Of a DNA stretch of 54,989 bases, positions 29,032 to 43,907 are shown piece by piece. The notes beneath the pieces were generated by a model. It did no database searches, was not told the origin of the DNA, and worked only from the letters and a program-made list of their open reading frames with translations. The translations under genes were made by a program, and so were the position numbers. Position 1 is the stretch's first letter, and the number at the start of each line of letters is the position of its first letter. Source of the stretch: an uncultured Alphaproteobacteria bacterium (GTDB taxonomy: Bacteria; Pseudomonadota; Alphaproteobacteria; HIMB59; GCA-002718135); contig CACDIK010000006.1 of the NCBI GenBank assembly GCA_902553005.1, positions 1 through 54,989 of the forward strand, in the 5' to 3' direction.

Positions 29032-30348
29032 TTAATTTATATAATTTTTAATTAATTTATTAAAATGTATGCCTCTTTCTTCAAAATTTTTGTATTGATC
29101 ATAAGAGGCACATGCAGGAGCGAACAATATAGTTGATTGATTCGAATTTTTTTTAATATCCTTGAAGGTTTCTTTGATAACTGATTTTAAATTTGCCAAT
29201 TTTTTTACAACTAATTCTTTTTTTAATTTTTTTTCAATGAAATTTCCAGATTTTCCGTAAGTATATACACAACTAATTTTATTTTTATATTTTAGAAGAA
29301 TTTCAAAATTTTTTTCTTTAGCTATGCCTCCTAAGATTAGGTAAATATTATTATAATTTACAACTGAATTTATTGTTGAATTTAAATTAGTAGATTTACT
29401 ATTATTTACTATTTTTAATTTATTATTTGTAAAAATTGTAGATGATCTAAATGGCAGACCCTTAAATGTTTTAATAACCTTAAGAAAATTAGACTCTGGA
29501 ATTTTTAATATTTTGCTACATATGTATGCTATTAAAATATTTTGAATATTAAAATTACCTTCTAAATCTTTTGAGATTTTTTTTATTAATAATTTTTTGT
29601 TTTTTTTGAAGTAATTATCTAGAATATAATCATTGTTAGCGAAACAATCAGCTGATTTATCGACTAAAGAAAAACTAATTTTATTTTTAATTTTTTTTTG
29701 ATTAAATATCTTTCTTGAATAAATATCATCAATTGATAATAAATTAATTCCATTTTTAGTAATAATATTTTTCTTCTGACTAACATAATCACTAATACCT
29801 TTGTACCTATCTAAATGATCACCAGATAAATTTGTTATTACTGATATTCTACTATCAAGTGACTTAACTGTTTCTAATTGAAAAGAACTTAATTCGATAA
29901 CATGAACTTTATATTTTCTTTTAAAAAGAAAAGCATTGCATAATGATTCTCCAATATTGCCCCCAACAAATGTTTTAATATTATTTTTTTTTAAAATGTC
30001 TCCTATTAATTTGGTTGTAGTTGATTTCCCATTTGTGCCAGTAATAGCTACAATCTTTTGATTTGTTAAATTCGAAATATATAAATTTAAATCTCTATTT
30101 ACTTTTTTAGATATATTTTTTCTTTTAAATTTTTTTTGTCTTAAAGATATTCCTGGACTAACAAAAATTTTTTTAAAATCATTCAAATTATCTTTTTTTA
30201 TATTAAAAAAATAATCTTTATTATAATTTTTTTTAATAGCCTTTCTTACTATTGGATTATCATCCCACATCTTAAATTTTATTTTTTTATTTTCAAAATA
30301 ATTTACTATAGAAAGTCCTGATTTTTGAATTCCATAAATTAAATACAT
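29032..30348 (-). CDS. murD: UDP-MurNAc-L-alanine--D-glutamate ligase MurD
   Basis: 438 residues from the ATG at 30348 (MYLIYGIQKSG), which overlaps the mraY stop by one base. An upstream in-frame start at 30405 would lie inside mraY and is rejected. AITGTNGKSTTTKL is the P-loop, VIELSSFQLETV is a family motif, and LFAPACASYDQYKNFEERG is the MurD-specific C-terminal signature. It adds D-Glu to the stem peptide. Confidence 0.95.
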   Translation of the reverse strand: MYLIYGIQKSGLSIVNYFENKKIKFKMWDDNPIVRKAIKKNYNKDYFFNIKKDNLNDFKKIFVSPGISLRQKKFKRKNISKKVNRDLNLYISNLTNQKIVAITGTNGKSTTTKLIGDILKKNNIKTFVGGNIGESLCNAFLFKRKYKVHVIELSSFQLETVKSLDSRISVITNLSGDHLDRYKGISDYVSQKKNIITKNGINLLSIDDIYSRKIFNQKKIKNKISFSLVDKSADCFANNDYILDNYFKKNKKLLIKKISKDLEGNFNIQNILIAYICSKILKIPESNFLKVIKTFKGLPFRSSTIFTNNKLKIVNNSKSTNLNSTINSVVNYNNIYLILGGIAKEKNFEILLKYKNKISCVYTYGKSGNFIEKKLKKELVVKKLANLKSVIKETFKDIKKNSNQSTILFAPACASYDQYKNFEERGIHFNKLIKNYIN

Positions 30349-31436
30349 TATCTTATTCTTAAAGTTGCGAGACCTATCAAAGCTAATACAATAGTAATAA
30401 TCCAAAAACGAATAACTATTGTTGACTCAGGCCATCCCTTTTTTTCAAAATGATGATGTAGTGGAGCCATTAAAAAAACCCTTTTTCCTGTCATTTTAAA
30501 AATGAATACTTGGATTACTACAGACAAGGTTTCTAGAACAAATAAACCTCCTATTATTGCAAGAAGAATTTCATGTTTGCATATTATTGCTACTGAGCCT
30601 AAAGAGCCGCCTAATGCTAAAGATCCTGTATCACCCATAAAAACTTTTGCAGGTGGTGCGTTAAACCAAAGAAAACCTAAAGCGGCTCCAATTAAAGAAC
30701 CACAAAAAACTGCTAATTCACCGGTTCCAGGAATATATTGGATAAGTAAATAATTAGAAAAAACTATATTACCTGAAACATAGGCTATGAAAGCAAAAGA
30801 CATAGCAACTATCATTACAGGGACAATTGCTAAACCATCAAGTCCATCAGTTAGGTTTACTGCATTAGCCGATCCAATAATTATAAATATGGAAATTAGA
30901 AAATAAAATATTCCAAAATCTATAATTAAATTTTTAAAGAAAGGAAATGTCATAGATTTGCTTATACTTGGATCTAAATTGATAAGAATTAAATATGTAA
31001 TGAAAAAAGAAAAAATGATTTGAAATATAATTCTTATTTTTGATGAAATACCCTTACTTGTATTTGATTTGATTTTACTGTAGTCATCTGCAAAACCAAT
31101 AGATCCAAAAATTAAAATAGTTGAAAGTAAAATCCATATAAAAATATTTTGTAAATCAGCCCAAATAATTGTTGAAACAAAAACACTTAGAATTATCAAC
31201 AGGCCACCCATTGTAGGAGTACCTTTTTTTGCAATTATATGTGACTCTGGACCATCATCTCTTATTGGCTGGCCAGTTGGCTGAACATTTGATAATTTGT
31301 TAATAATATAATTTCCAAATATGAGAGAAAAAAATAATCCAGTAAGGATAGAGGCGCCAGCTCTAAATGTTATATAGCTAAAGATATTTAGAAAACTAAA
31401 TAAAGATTGGTATTCAAAGGCCAAATATTTAATCAA
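30348..31436 (-). CDS. mraY: Phospho-MurNAc-pentapeptide translocase MraY
   Basis: 362 residues, a ten-helix membrane enzyme. PTMGGLLI, the Asp pair in FADDYSK, NLTDGLDGLA and MGDTGSLALGG are catalytic and metal-binding signatures, and APLHHHFEKKGWPE is the C-terminal conserved loop. It transfers phospho-MurNAc-pentapeptide to undecaprenyl phosphate to give lipid I. It overlaps murF by 4 bp. Confidence 0.96.
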   Translation of the reverse strand: MIKYLAFEYQSLFSFLNIFSYITFRAGASILTGLFFSLIFGNYIINKLSNVQPTGQPIRDDGPESHIIAKKGTPTMGGLLIILSVFVSTIIWADLQNIFIWILLSTILIFGSIGFADDYSKIKSNTSKGISSKIRIIFQIIFSFFITYLILINLDPSISKSMTFPFFKNLIIDFGIFYFLISIFIIIGSANAVNLTDGLDGLAIVPVMIVAMSFAFIAYVSGNIVFSNYLLIQYIPGTGELAVFCGSLIGAALGFLWFNAPPAKVFMGDTGSLALGGSLGSVAIICKHEILLAIIGGLFVLETLSVVIQVFIFKMTGKRVFLMAPLHHHFEKKGWPESTIVIRFWIITIVLALIGLATLRIR

Positions 31437-32797
31437 ATCGATACCTGTTTTAATAATATTTTTGCAAACTTATTTATTTTTGTCGAATTAGAACATTTAA
31501 TTAAAATAATGTCATTATTATGCACTGTCTCTTTTAAAAATTGCATAATTTTATTTGTATTTTTAAAATGGATAAATTCATTATTTGGATTTAAATTTTT
31601 TACAGATAATTCAAAGAATTCGCCACATAAAATTACAAATTTAAAAATAGTGGCATCTAGTTGTTGTAGTAATTTATAATGAATTTTATAAGAATTATTT
31701 CCTAATTCATTCATTGTCCCTAGAATTATTATTTTTTTATTATTTTTTACTTTGATATTTTCTAAGTTTTTTATGCTTTGCATCATTGTATCAGGATTAG
31801 CATTATAAGATTCATCAATAATATTTATTTTTTTTTTATTTAAAGAAATTTTATGAACTAATCCCCTACCTTCCACTGGTTTTAGAAACTTGAAACGATT
31901 TATAACTGATTTAATGTTCAGAGAATTTTCATTATAAAATGCAAGACAAAATAATAAGTTATTTAATCTATGCATTACTATTGCATCAGTAACAATGTTA
32001 ACCTTTTTTTTATTAATTGATAAAGTTACTTTATGCAATTTTTTATAGGGAGATATTTTTTTAATAAAATATTTTTTTGAAGAATTATCAATACGAATTA
32101 TTTTAAGATTTTTTTCTTTTTTTGCTTTTGTGATTAAAATATTTTCAGATTTAGAAGAAACATTGAGATATAGTTTTTTCCTATTATTATTATATTTAGA
32201 AATAAATATATCAGCTTTTTCTCTGGCAATATTATTTTTATTTTGAAAATTTTCAAGGTGAGTAGATTGTATATTTGTAATAAATACCTCTGATGGTTTG
32301 ACTATATTACTAAGAAATTTTATCTCACCAAAATTATTTGTTCCAATTTCAAAAATTGCATAATTTGATTTTAAATTTAAATTTAGTAAAGAAATTAATA
32401 CACCTAACTGATTATTATAACTTTTCTTTGAGTAAGAAATGGTATGATCTTTTTTTAAGAAAAATGCTAAAGTTTCTTTTAAAGTAGTTTTACCAGCACT
32501 GCCAGTAATGCCTATTACTTTACCTTTGTATAAATCTCGTTTCGTTTTTGCTATTTCTAAAAGATATTTATAAATATTATTTACATATAAAATTTTTTTA
32601 TTTTTTTTGAAATTTTTATTATCAGTTACACAAAACTTTGCACCTTTATCTATTGCTTCACTTAAAAACTTGTTTCCATGAAACCTTTTACCTTTTAAAG
32701 CAAGAAATATATCACCACTTTTAATATCTTTACTTGATATTTTAATTTTATCTTTTTTAGATATTATATATTTCTCTAATTGATTTAATTCGATCAT
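31433..32797 (-). CDS. murF: UDP-MurNAc-tripeptide--D-Ala-D-Ala ligase MurF
   Basis: 454 residues. GDIFLALKGKRFHGNKFL is the N-terminal motif, GITGSAGKTTLKE the P-loop, and IIDESYNANPDTM the conserved Mur-ligase motif. It joins D-Ala-D-Ala, made by the Ddl of this cluster, to the stem tripeptide. The sequence is unusually Lys/Asn/Ile-rich, in keeping with the AT-rich genome. Its start abuts the murE stop by a one-base overlap. Confidence 0.95.
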   Translation of the reverse strand: MIELNQLEKYIISKKDKIKISSKDIKSGDIFLALKGKRFHGNKFLSEAIDKGAKFCVTDNKNFKKNKKILYVNNIYKYLLEIAKTKRDLYKGKVIGITGSAGKTTLKETLAFFLKKDHTISYSKKSYNNQLGVLISLLNLNLKSNYAIFEIGTNNFGEIKFLSNIVKPSEVFITNIQSTHLENFQNKNNIAREKADIFISKYNNNRKKLYLNVSSKSENILITKAKKEKNLKIIRIDNSSKKYFIKKISPYKKLHKVTLSINKKKVNIVTDAIVMHRLNNLLFCLAFYNENSLNIKSVINRFKFLKPVEGRGLVHKISLNKKKINIIDESYNANPDTMMQSIKNLENIKVKNNKKIIILGTMNELGNNSYKIHYKLLQQLDATIFKFVILCGEFFELSVKNLNPNNEFIHFKNTNKIMQFLKETVHNNDIILIKCSNSTKINKFAKILLKQVSI

Positions 32798-34215
32798 TAA
32801 TTTAATAATTGTTTAACAACTGTAAAATCATCAAACTTAATTGTTTTATTTTTTAAAACTTGAAATTTTTCGTGCCCTTTACCTGCTACTATCAAAATTT
32901 CATTCATTTTTAATTCTTTAATAGCTAATTTAATTGCTTTTCTTCTATCAGATACTTCCATAGCTCTAGAACAATACTTTAGAATATTTTTCCTTATTTT
33001 AGATGGATTTTCGTTTCTAGGATTGTCATCCGTTATATAAATTTTATCAGCATATTTATTTGCAATTAATGCCATAGATTTTCGCTTTCTTTTATCTCTA
33101 TCACCGCCACAACCAAATAAAATTGATGGTTTCATTTTTTTGATTTTATAAGCAAGTAGAATTTTTTTCAAAGCATCTGGTGTATGTGCATAATCAATAA
33201 TAATTTTTGATTTTTTTTTCTTATACTCAATTGTTTGCAAACGACCTGATGGATTTGTAACTTTTGATAATACTCTTATAATTTTACTTTGACTAATATT
33301 AAGTGCTAAGCAACAAGTAATTGCGCATTCTAAATTTTCTAATTCTATATTTGTTTTAAGTTTTAGATTTTCTAGTTTATATTTTGTATTGTTAATATTC
33401 AAATATACAAAATCATTGATTTTTATTAATTTTATATTTTTATTTCCGAAATATTTAAATTTTACGTTTTTTTTTATCAATGTTTTTTTTAATTCAGATA
33501 AGATGTTTAATCTTGAATTAATTATAGCAAATCCAGAATTTACTAAATGATTAGAGAAAAGTTTAATTTTAGATTTTTTATAATTTGAGAATGTTTTATG
33601 GTAATCAAGATGATCTTTTGAAATGTTTGTAATAGCTGCAATATTTATAGGATAATTTCTTAACCTATTTTGTTCTAGAGCGTGACTTGAAGCTTCAAAA
33701 ATGAAAATATTTTTTTCTTTTTTATTCGAAGATCCATATCTAAATAATTCTTCATAGGCAGGTGTTGTTAAATTTATATCATTTATTTTTTTTCCGTTTA
33801 CAAAATGTCCTAAAGTACCAACAATAGTATTATTATATTTTAGTGAATTAAGAATTTTTGAAATATACCAAACAACTGATGTCTTTCCATTGGTACCTGT
33901 AACTGCTAGTGTTTTAAAGGGAAGATTACTATGAAGCTTAGTTAATAAATAATATATCTCAAAATTAATATTAGATACAACAAATTGAGGAATTTTTAAG
34001 TTTTTAATATATTTATTTGAAATTATAGCAGGAGTTTTATTCTTAAGTACTTCATCTAAATAAATCTTTTTTACCTTTGTATTTTTGTCATAAACAAACA
34101 ACGTTTTGTTATTAGTAAATTTTGAGTTAGAGGTAATTGCAGAGAAATATTTATTTTTATTAAAGTTGTACGTTTTATTTACTCTTATAACTTTTGATAA
34201 ATTAGACAGTAGCAT
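32797..34215 (-). CDS. murE: UDP-MurNAc-dipeptide--meso-diaminopimelate ligase MurE
   Basis: 472 residues. AVTGTNGKTSVVWYI is the P-loop. The DNPRNENP segment in the C-terminal domain is the motif that selects meso-diaminopimelate rather than lysine, so the wall is of the usual Gram-negative type. IIDYAHTPDAL is the conserved central motif. The ATG lies 14 bp inside the ftsI reading frame, indicating coupled translation. Confidence 0.95.
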   Translation of the reverse strand: MLLSNLSKVIRVNKTYNFNKNKYFSAITSNSKFTNNKTLFVYDKNTKVKKIYLDEVLKNKTPAIISNKYIKNLKIPQFVVSNINFEIYYLLTKLHSNLPFKTLAVTGTNGKTSVVWYISKILNSLKYNNTIVGTLGHFVNGKKINDINLTTPAYEELFRYGSSNKKEKNIFIFEASSHALEQNRLRNYPINIAAITNISKDHLDYHKTFSNYKKSKIKLFSNHLVNSGFAIINSRLNILSELKKTLIKKNVKFKYFGNKNIKLIKINDFVYLNINNTKYKLENLKLKTNIELENLECAITCCLALNISQSKIIRVLSKVTNPSGRLQTIEYKKKKSKIIIDYAHTPDALKKILLAYKIKKMKPSILFGCGGDRDKRKRKSMALIANKYADKIYITDDNPRNENPSKIRKNILKYCSRAMEVSDRRKAIKLAIKELKMNEILIVAGKGHEKFQVLKNKTIKFDDFTVVKQLLN

Positions 34216-35851
34216 TTAATTTTCTGTATAAAAAATTTGTGTCTACTTTTAGAAGATCGTCATTTTTATCTTTTGAAATATTAAAGAGGTTTATAATATT
34301 AATTATAATATCTTTTACCAAGGGTGCATTTACTCTTGCTCCAGTCATTCTTTGTTTAGTACCTGTTTCCTTTTTTGGATACTCAATAGCAGTGTAAACT
34401 ACATATTTTGGATTATTTGTTGGGAATATTCCAATAAAGGACGTTAAGTTTCTATCCTTATAATATCCACCATTTGGATTTAGTAATTCTGAGGTTCCCG
34501 TTTTACCTCCTACAGAATAACCATCTACTTTTACTCTAGGACCAGTGTATTTGGTCTTGAGAACAACAGAATTTAATAAATTGATAAAGAATTTAGAGGA
34601 TTCTTTATGATTAAAAATTTGATTTTGTTCAAATTGTTTGTTTAATTGAAGTGTAGGAAAAACCTCATTCCCATTATTCGCTAATGAAGCATAAGCTTTA
34701 ACTAAATGAAGAGGTGTGATTGCAAATCCATGACCAAATCCTATCGTTGCTGTTTCTAGCTTACCCCAATTATATTTATTTCCTAAAGGAGCTGAGCTTT
34801 CTTTATTTTCTATATTTATTTTTTTATAGAAACCTATTTTTTCAAAAAATTCTATTTGGTTTTTTTTTCCTATCAAAGTAGCAATCTGAGCTGTACCAAT
34901 ATTGGATGATTCAACAATTATTTTTTCAACATCATAAATACCATTATCTTTGTATTTATCATGATCACTTATATTTAAATATTTTTTTGTAACATCAAAA
35001 GTCATTTGAGGATCTATAATATCTAAATCAAATCCAATAGTGGCAGTTATTGGTTTGAAAGTTGATCCCATTTCATAATTAGACTGAAAAACTCTATTCA
35101 TTAAATTATTGTTATTATATGAGGATTTGTCCTCAGGATTATAATCAGGTAAGCTTACTGATGATAAGATTTGACCGTTAGTAATATCCATAACTATAGC
35201 TAAACCGGATTCAGCTTTATAATTATTTATGGTTTTTAAGAGATTTTCTCTAACCAACTGCTGTAAATTAGTATCAATACTAATAATTATATCTCGTGAT
35301 TTTGCGAGATCATTTTCAAAATACCTCTCAATTCCACTCTGACCAATTTGATCAATATCTACATATCCAAGAATATGTGACAACGTATTCTTATAAGGAT
35401 ATATTCTTTTAAATTCCTTATGAGCTTTGATGTTTATTTCACCAAGATTAATTATTTCTTGATATTCAACTGGAGATATATTTCTTTTTATCCAAAGAAA
35501 TTTACTTGTTGATAATAATTTTTTTTCTATTTTTTTTATATCTAAATCAAGAATTAATCCCAATTTATTGGCTAGTTCTTTTTTATTTTTTATCTTATTA
35601 GGGTTAATTGATAAAGAGATACTTTCAATTGAAGTAGCAATTATATTTCCATTCCTATCATAAATACTGCCCCTAATATCTTTTTTTATATAATTAGTGG
35701 TATCATCATTCAGATCAGGAAAGAGCATAATTGACGAAATTCTATAAATAGAAATAAAATAGACAAAGATAAAAATTGTAATTGAAAAAAAAACTCTTCT
35801 ATGAAGTAATTTTAAAGAGTCACTATCAAATAATTTTAGTTTACTTAACAT
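34202..35851 (-). CDS. ftsI: Division-specific transpeptidase FtsI (PBP3)
   Basis: 549 residues, a class B penicillin-binding protein. A short cytoplasmic tail precedes one membrane helix (about residues 20-40). The dimerisation domain follows. The transpeptidase domain has all three motifs: SxxK in MGSTFKPI, SxN in ESSNIGTA and KTG in GGKTGTSE. It cross-links septal peptidoglycan with FtsW. It starts 3 bp after the ftsL stop codon. Confidence 0.95.
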   Translation of the reverse strand: MLSKLKLFDSDSLKLLHRRVFFSITIFIFVYFISIYRISSIMLFPDLNDDTTNYIKKDIRGSIYDRNGNIIATSIESISLSINPNKIKNKKELANKLGLILDLDIKKIEKKLLSTSKFLWIKRNISPVEYQEIINLGEINIKAHKEFKRIYPYKNTLSHILGYVDIDQIGQSGIERYFENDLAKSRDIIISIDTNLQQLVRENLLKTINNYKAESGLAIVMDITNGQILSSVSLPDYNPEDKSSYNNNNLMNRVFQSNYEMGSTFKPITATIGFDLDIIDPQMTFDVTKKYLNISDHDKYKDNGIYDVEKIIVESSNIGTAQIATLIGKKNQIEFFEKIGFYKKINIENKESSAPLGNKYNWGKLETATIGFGHGFAITPLHLVKAYASLANNGNEVFPTLQLNKQFEQNQIFNHKESSKFFINLLNSVVLKTKYTGPRVKVDGYSVGGKTGTSELLNPNGGYYKDRNLTSFIGIFPTNNPKYVVYTAIEYPKKETGTKQRMTGARVNAPLVKDIIINIINLFNISKDKNDDLLKVDTNFLYRKLNATV

Positions 35852-35854
35852 TAA

Positions 35855-36169
35855 TTAATTATTTGAACTAACAAGCTTAATATTTTTATCTTGATTTGAA
35901 AGTTCTTTCATTTTTACAATAAGAGGGACATTATTGTTTTGAGTTTCATAAAAATACAATTCATATAGTGTTTTTAAATATGAGCTATTTTGATGAGTAG
36001 CTAGTTCAATCTTATTGATTTTTAAGTTTTCTGAAATCTTAGAAATTTTCATTTTAAGATTAAGATTGTTTTTTTCAATTTCCCTTGTATTGTTGGCTAT
36101 AAAAATCATAGAAAAAATAAGTATTAAATTAAGAATTAAAAAGAATATAATTGATTTAGTATACTTCAT
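35855..36169 (-). CDS. ftsL: Cell division protein FtsL (small bitopic)
   Basis: 104 residues. One membrane helix lies at about residues 6-26, followed by a Lys/Glu/Leu/Ile-rich helix with heptad-like spacing (about 32-70), suggesting a coiled coil. FtsL sequences are poorly conserved, so the call rests on size, topology and position between rsmH and ftsI. It would form the FtsQLB complex that activates FtsWI. Confidence 0.8.
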   Translation of the reverse strand: MKYTKSIIFFLILNLILIFSMIFIANNTREIEKNNLNLKMKISKISENLKINKIELATHQNSSYLKTLYELYFYETQNNNVPLIVKMKELSNQDKNIKLVSSNN

Positions 36170-36171
36170 TA

Positions 36172-37110
36172 TTAAATTTTCTGAGCTACCCGAAGTTTTG
36201 CTGATCTAGATCTGGGATTTTTTAAAATCTCAGAAGCTGATGGCAATATTGGTTTTTTGGTGATTATTTTAAGTTGAGTTGCCAGTTTATCAGGTAACTC
36301 CGGGTAGTGGCGGGAGGAACGCCATCGTTTACCACTATTGTGGTTAAAAAAATCTTTCACAATTCTATCTTCTAGACTTTGGAAAGAAACTACTAAAATT
36401 AAACCATCTTTATTTAAAATTTTTAAAGTTTTCTCTAGACTCCTTTTTAGTTCACTTAACTCATCATTTACGTAAATTCTAATTGCCTGAAATGTTTTTG
36501 TAGCTGGATGAGTCTTGTTTTTAAATTGATTCTTTTTTGGTAAACATTTTTTGATAATGTTTGATAATTCTATCGTGTCACTTATGAATTTTATTTTTCT
36601 GTTTTTTACTATTTCTTTTGCAATAACTCTTGAATAACGTTCTTCTCCATATTGATAAATTATGTCAGCTAAATTTTTTTCTTCATAATTATTAATTATA
36701 TCATAAGCATTTTTATCTGAAGCACCCATTCGCATATCAAGTGGGCCCGATTTTTTGAATGAAAAACCTCTTTGTGCATTATCTATTTGATTTGAGCTTG
36801 TACCTATATCAAAAAGAATTATGTCAAATTTTTTATCTTTGAACTTTGTATTACTTACTATTTCTTCAATTTTACTAAATTTATCATTTATTAGAATAAA
36901 ATTTGAAAATTTGGATTCTATTTCTTTTGCAAATATTTTTGAAATTGGATCCCTATCTATTGCTAACAACTGATTTACATTAAATTTTTCAAGAATAGTT
37001 TTTGAATAGCCGCCACCACCAAAAGTTGCATCAATTACATTTATTGATTTTTTTAATGGTAGAAAGGATATTATTTCATTAATCATTACTGACCTATGTA
37101 AATTTTCCAT
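36172..37110 (-). CDS. rsmH: 16S rRNA (cytosine-1402 N4) methyltransferase RsmH
   Basis: 312 residues. SAM-binding VIDATFGGGGYSKTIL lies near the N-terminus. IDNAQRGFSFKKSGPLDMRM and HPATKTFQAIRIYVNDEL are family signatures. It methylates C1402 of 16S rRNA. It is the standard second gene of dcw clusters (formerly mraW) and starts 1 bp after the mraZ stop. Confidence 0.96.
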   Translation of the reverse strand: MENLHRSVMINEIISFLPLKKSINVIDATFGGGGYSKTILEKFNVNQLLAIDRDPISKIFAKEIESKFSNFILINDKFSKIEEIVSNTKFKDKKFDIILFDIGTSSNQIDNAQRGFSFKKSGPLDMRMGASDKNAYDIINNYEEKNLADIIYQYGEERYSRVIAKEIVKNRKIKFISDTIELSNIIKKCLPKKNQFKNKTHPATKTFQAIRIYVNDELSELKRSLEKTLKILNKDGLILVVSFQSLEDRIVKDFFNHNSGKRWRSSRHYPELPDKLATQLKIITKKPILPSASEILKNPRSRSAKLRVAQKI

Positions 37111-37111
37111 A

Positions 37112-37573
37112 TTATTTTTGCTGTGTTAACATCATTCGTAATGATTTTTTTTCTTTTAAAAGACGTCTTCTTGAATCTTCAGTATTTTTTAAACCTTGTT
37201 TAGGTTCCCATATTTGAAAAAAATGTCCTTGACCAAAAAAAGCTGCCTCTGTTTTTATACCTGCATATAATTTTAACTCTTCAGGTATTAAAAACCTTCC
37301 TTCTTTATCAACATTAGTTGTGACTATTTCAGAAAATATTGATGTGGAGAAATCATCATAATCTTCTGAAAAAAAATCTAGGTTATTAATTCTTTTTGCA
37401 ATTTCTTTTAATCGTCCAACACCACATCCTTCAATAGATGATGATTTAATAGATTTGTATAAAATAATTTCATTTCTGTTAGCTTTAGGAAGCACATTCC
37501 TAAAACTTGATGGAAGAGAAATCCTTCCCTTTTTATCTATTTTATTAAAATATTTAGATATAAACAAATCCAT
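37112..37573 (-). CDS. mraZ: Transcriptional regulator MraZ
   Basis: 153 residues with two SpoVT-AbrB-type halves. The DKKGRISLPSSFRNVL motif near the N-terminus and DKEGRFLIPEELKLYA in the second half are the characteristic repeated strands. MraZ oligomerises into rings, binds repeated TGGG boxes before its own gene and controls the dcw operon. Four such boxes lie 6-40 bp before its ATG, so autoregulation is well supported here. Confidence 0.95.
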   Translation of the reverse strand: MDLFISKYFNKIDKKGRISLPSSFRNVLPKANRNEIILYKSIKSSSIEGCGVGRLKEIAKRINNLDFFSEDYDDFSTSIFSEIVTTNVDKEGRFLIPEELKLYAGIKTEAAFFGQGHFFQIWEPKQGLKNTEDSRRRLLKEKKSLRMMLTQQK

Positions 37574-37578
37574 TAAAA

Positions 37579-37613
37579 ATGGGTTATCATGGGATTATAT
37601 GGGCGTCAATGGG
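37579..37613 (-). promoter_or_regulatory. MraZ operator: four ATGGG boxes on a 10-bp period
   Basis: On the plus strand ATGGG occurs at 37579, 37589, 37599 and 37609, with 5-bp spacers (TTATC, ATTAT, CGTCA). The E. coli MraZ operator is a set of TGGG-type direct repeats with 5-bp spacers (established knowledge). A TATAAT on the minus strand (37594-37599) sits among the boxes, so binding would cover the promoter. On the strand that codes mraZ the boxes read CCCAT, that is, in the opposite orientation. Confidence 0.85.
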
Positions 37614-37657
37614 TATATGAATTATTCATAAATGTTCTTTGTATGTTCTCAATAATT

Positions 37658-38000
37658 AATGATGGTGCATAAGCCGGGTTCTGTAATTTATAAAAAATTG
37701 ATGATCATTAATCTAGAACAAATGTTACCATTTGTTTCAAGCAGTCTACCCGAATAACTCAGCTGGAACTGATTGCTATTCCTATTTGACCTTGCTCCAA
37801 AAAGGGTTTGCAATGCCTTTTTTTGTTACCAAAGAAGCGGTAAGCTCTTACCTTACCTTTTCACCCTTACCTTTGCAGGCGGTATATTTTCTGTTGCACT
37901 TTCCCTAAGCTTTCACTTGCCAGGTGTTACCTGGTTTTTTTTCCAGTGGAGCCCGGACTTTCCTCTTGATTTCTCAAGCGATCATCGCACCATCAATATG
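37658..38000 (-). ncRNA. rnpB: RNase P RNA (bacterial type A)
   Basis: Read on the minus strand, GAGGAAAGTCCGGGCTCC (37965-37948) is the universal 5' conserved region, and ACAGAACCCGGCTTA (37684-37670) the 3' conserved region; together they build helix P4. GATGGTGC at the 5' end pairs with GCACCATC at the 3' end (37994-37987 with 37668-37661) to form P1. The length of about 340 nt is a little short for type A, suggesting trimmed peripheral helices. It matures tRNA 5' ends. It precedes mraZ on the same strand. An open frame on the opposite strand here is a shadow. Confidence 0.93.
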
Positions 38001-38015
38001 GAGTAATAAATCTAT

Positions 38016-38762
38016 TTAATTTTTCGTCAATAAATTTTTAAATAAATGCTTAATAATATTATTATAAAGAGTTTCTCGATTTACATAAGTGAATTTAGTT
38101 AGATGTCTACTTTTATAAGCAGTAATTAACATTTTATAATGTTTTAAATTTTTATAAACTTGACGAGTATCATACCCAATTAATGACAGAGCGAAAATTA
38201 TAATTCTTTTTTTAGATCTAATATTATATTTGTTGAACCAATCTTCAATTATTTTCATATCATTTTTTGTTATTTTTTGAAATTTTGAAATAATTTTTTC
38301 GTTTTCTAATAACTTCCAGGGAAAATATTTACCTGGATCCTTTTTTCTAAATGGTGCTATATCAGAATGTGCTAAGATATCTTTTTTATTAATCTTATAT
38401 TTATTTATTATTTTAAGAATTAATTTTTTTAAAGAAGATATCATTTTAGAAGAAAATTTATTATTTTTTCCATAAGGGTTATAATCAAGTTCAATTCCTA
38501 TAGAAAAAGAGTTTATATCAACGATATCTTGCCAGAATGATTGTCCTGCGTGCCATGCTCTGAATTTTTCATTTACTAAATTATAAACTAGACCATTTTG
38601 AGAGATTAAATAATGTGCACTTACTTTTTTCTCCTTTGTACACAAATATGTAATAGCTTCTTTAGTATTTCTTAATGCGGTATAATGAATTATTATAAGC
38701 TTTATTTTAGATTTATTTCTTGAATTGTAATTAGGAGATTTATATTTCGTTATATATTTCAT
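38016..38762 (-). CDS. N-acetylmuramoyl-L-alanine amidase (Amidase_2 family)
   Basis: 248 residues. The Amidase_2 domain shows the zinc ligands His in LIIIHYTALR and His in ILAHSDIAPFRKKDPG, with the Lys/Asp pair of that motif. VSAHYLISQNGLVYNLV and SFSIGIELDY are family segments. The C-terminal 60 residues resemble a small helical peptidoglycan-binding region. No signal peptide is seen, so it may be a cytoplasmic AmpD-type recycling enzyme; the layout also resembles AmiD. It diverges from bamD over 33 bp. Confidence 0.87.
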   Translation of the reverse strand: MKYITKYKSPNYNSRNKSKIKLIIIHYTALRNTKEAITYLCTKEKKVSAHYLISQNGLVYNLVNEKFRAWHAGQSFWQDIVDINSFSIGIELDYNPYGKNNKFSSKMISSLKKLILKIINKYKINKKDILAHSDIAPFRKKDPGKYFPWKLLENEKIISKFQKITKNDMKIIEDWFNKYNIRSKKRIIIFALSLIGYDTRQVYKNLKHYKMLITAYKSRHLTKFTYVNRETLYNNIIKHLFKNLLTKN

Positions 38763-38795
38763 TCAAATTTCTAAATTAAAATATATAAATAAATT

Positions 38796-43826
<5,031 letters not shown>

Positions 43827-43907
43827 TTTTTTGCTATAATAGAGATATATATATAATGTAATTTATAAACTATATTAAATAATAGTTTAGATATTAGTTG
43901 TTAGCCT

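Noticed and set aside
30349-30405. N-terminal extension of murD
   Set aside because: It lies inside mraY, and the conserved MurD start MYLIYGIQKSG begins at 30348.
37617-37629. Palindrome ATGAATTATTCAT between rnpB and mraZ
   Set aside because: It is A-T rich, with no T-run, and does not look like a terminator or a known operator.
37773-38006. Plus-strand open frame of 77 codons
   Set aside because: It is entirely antisense to the RNase P RNA, whose conserved core explains the sequence.
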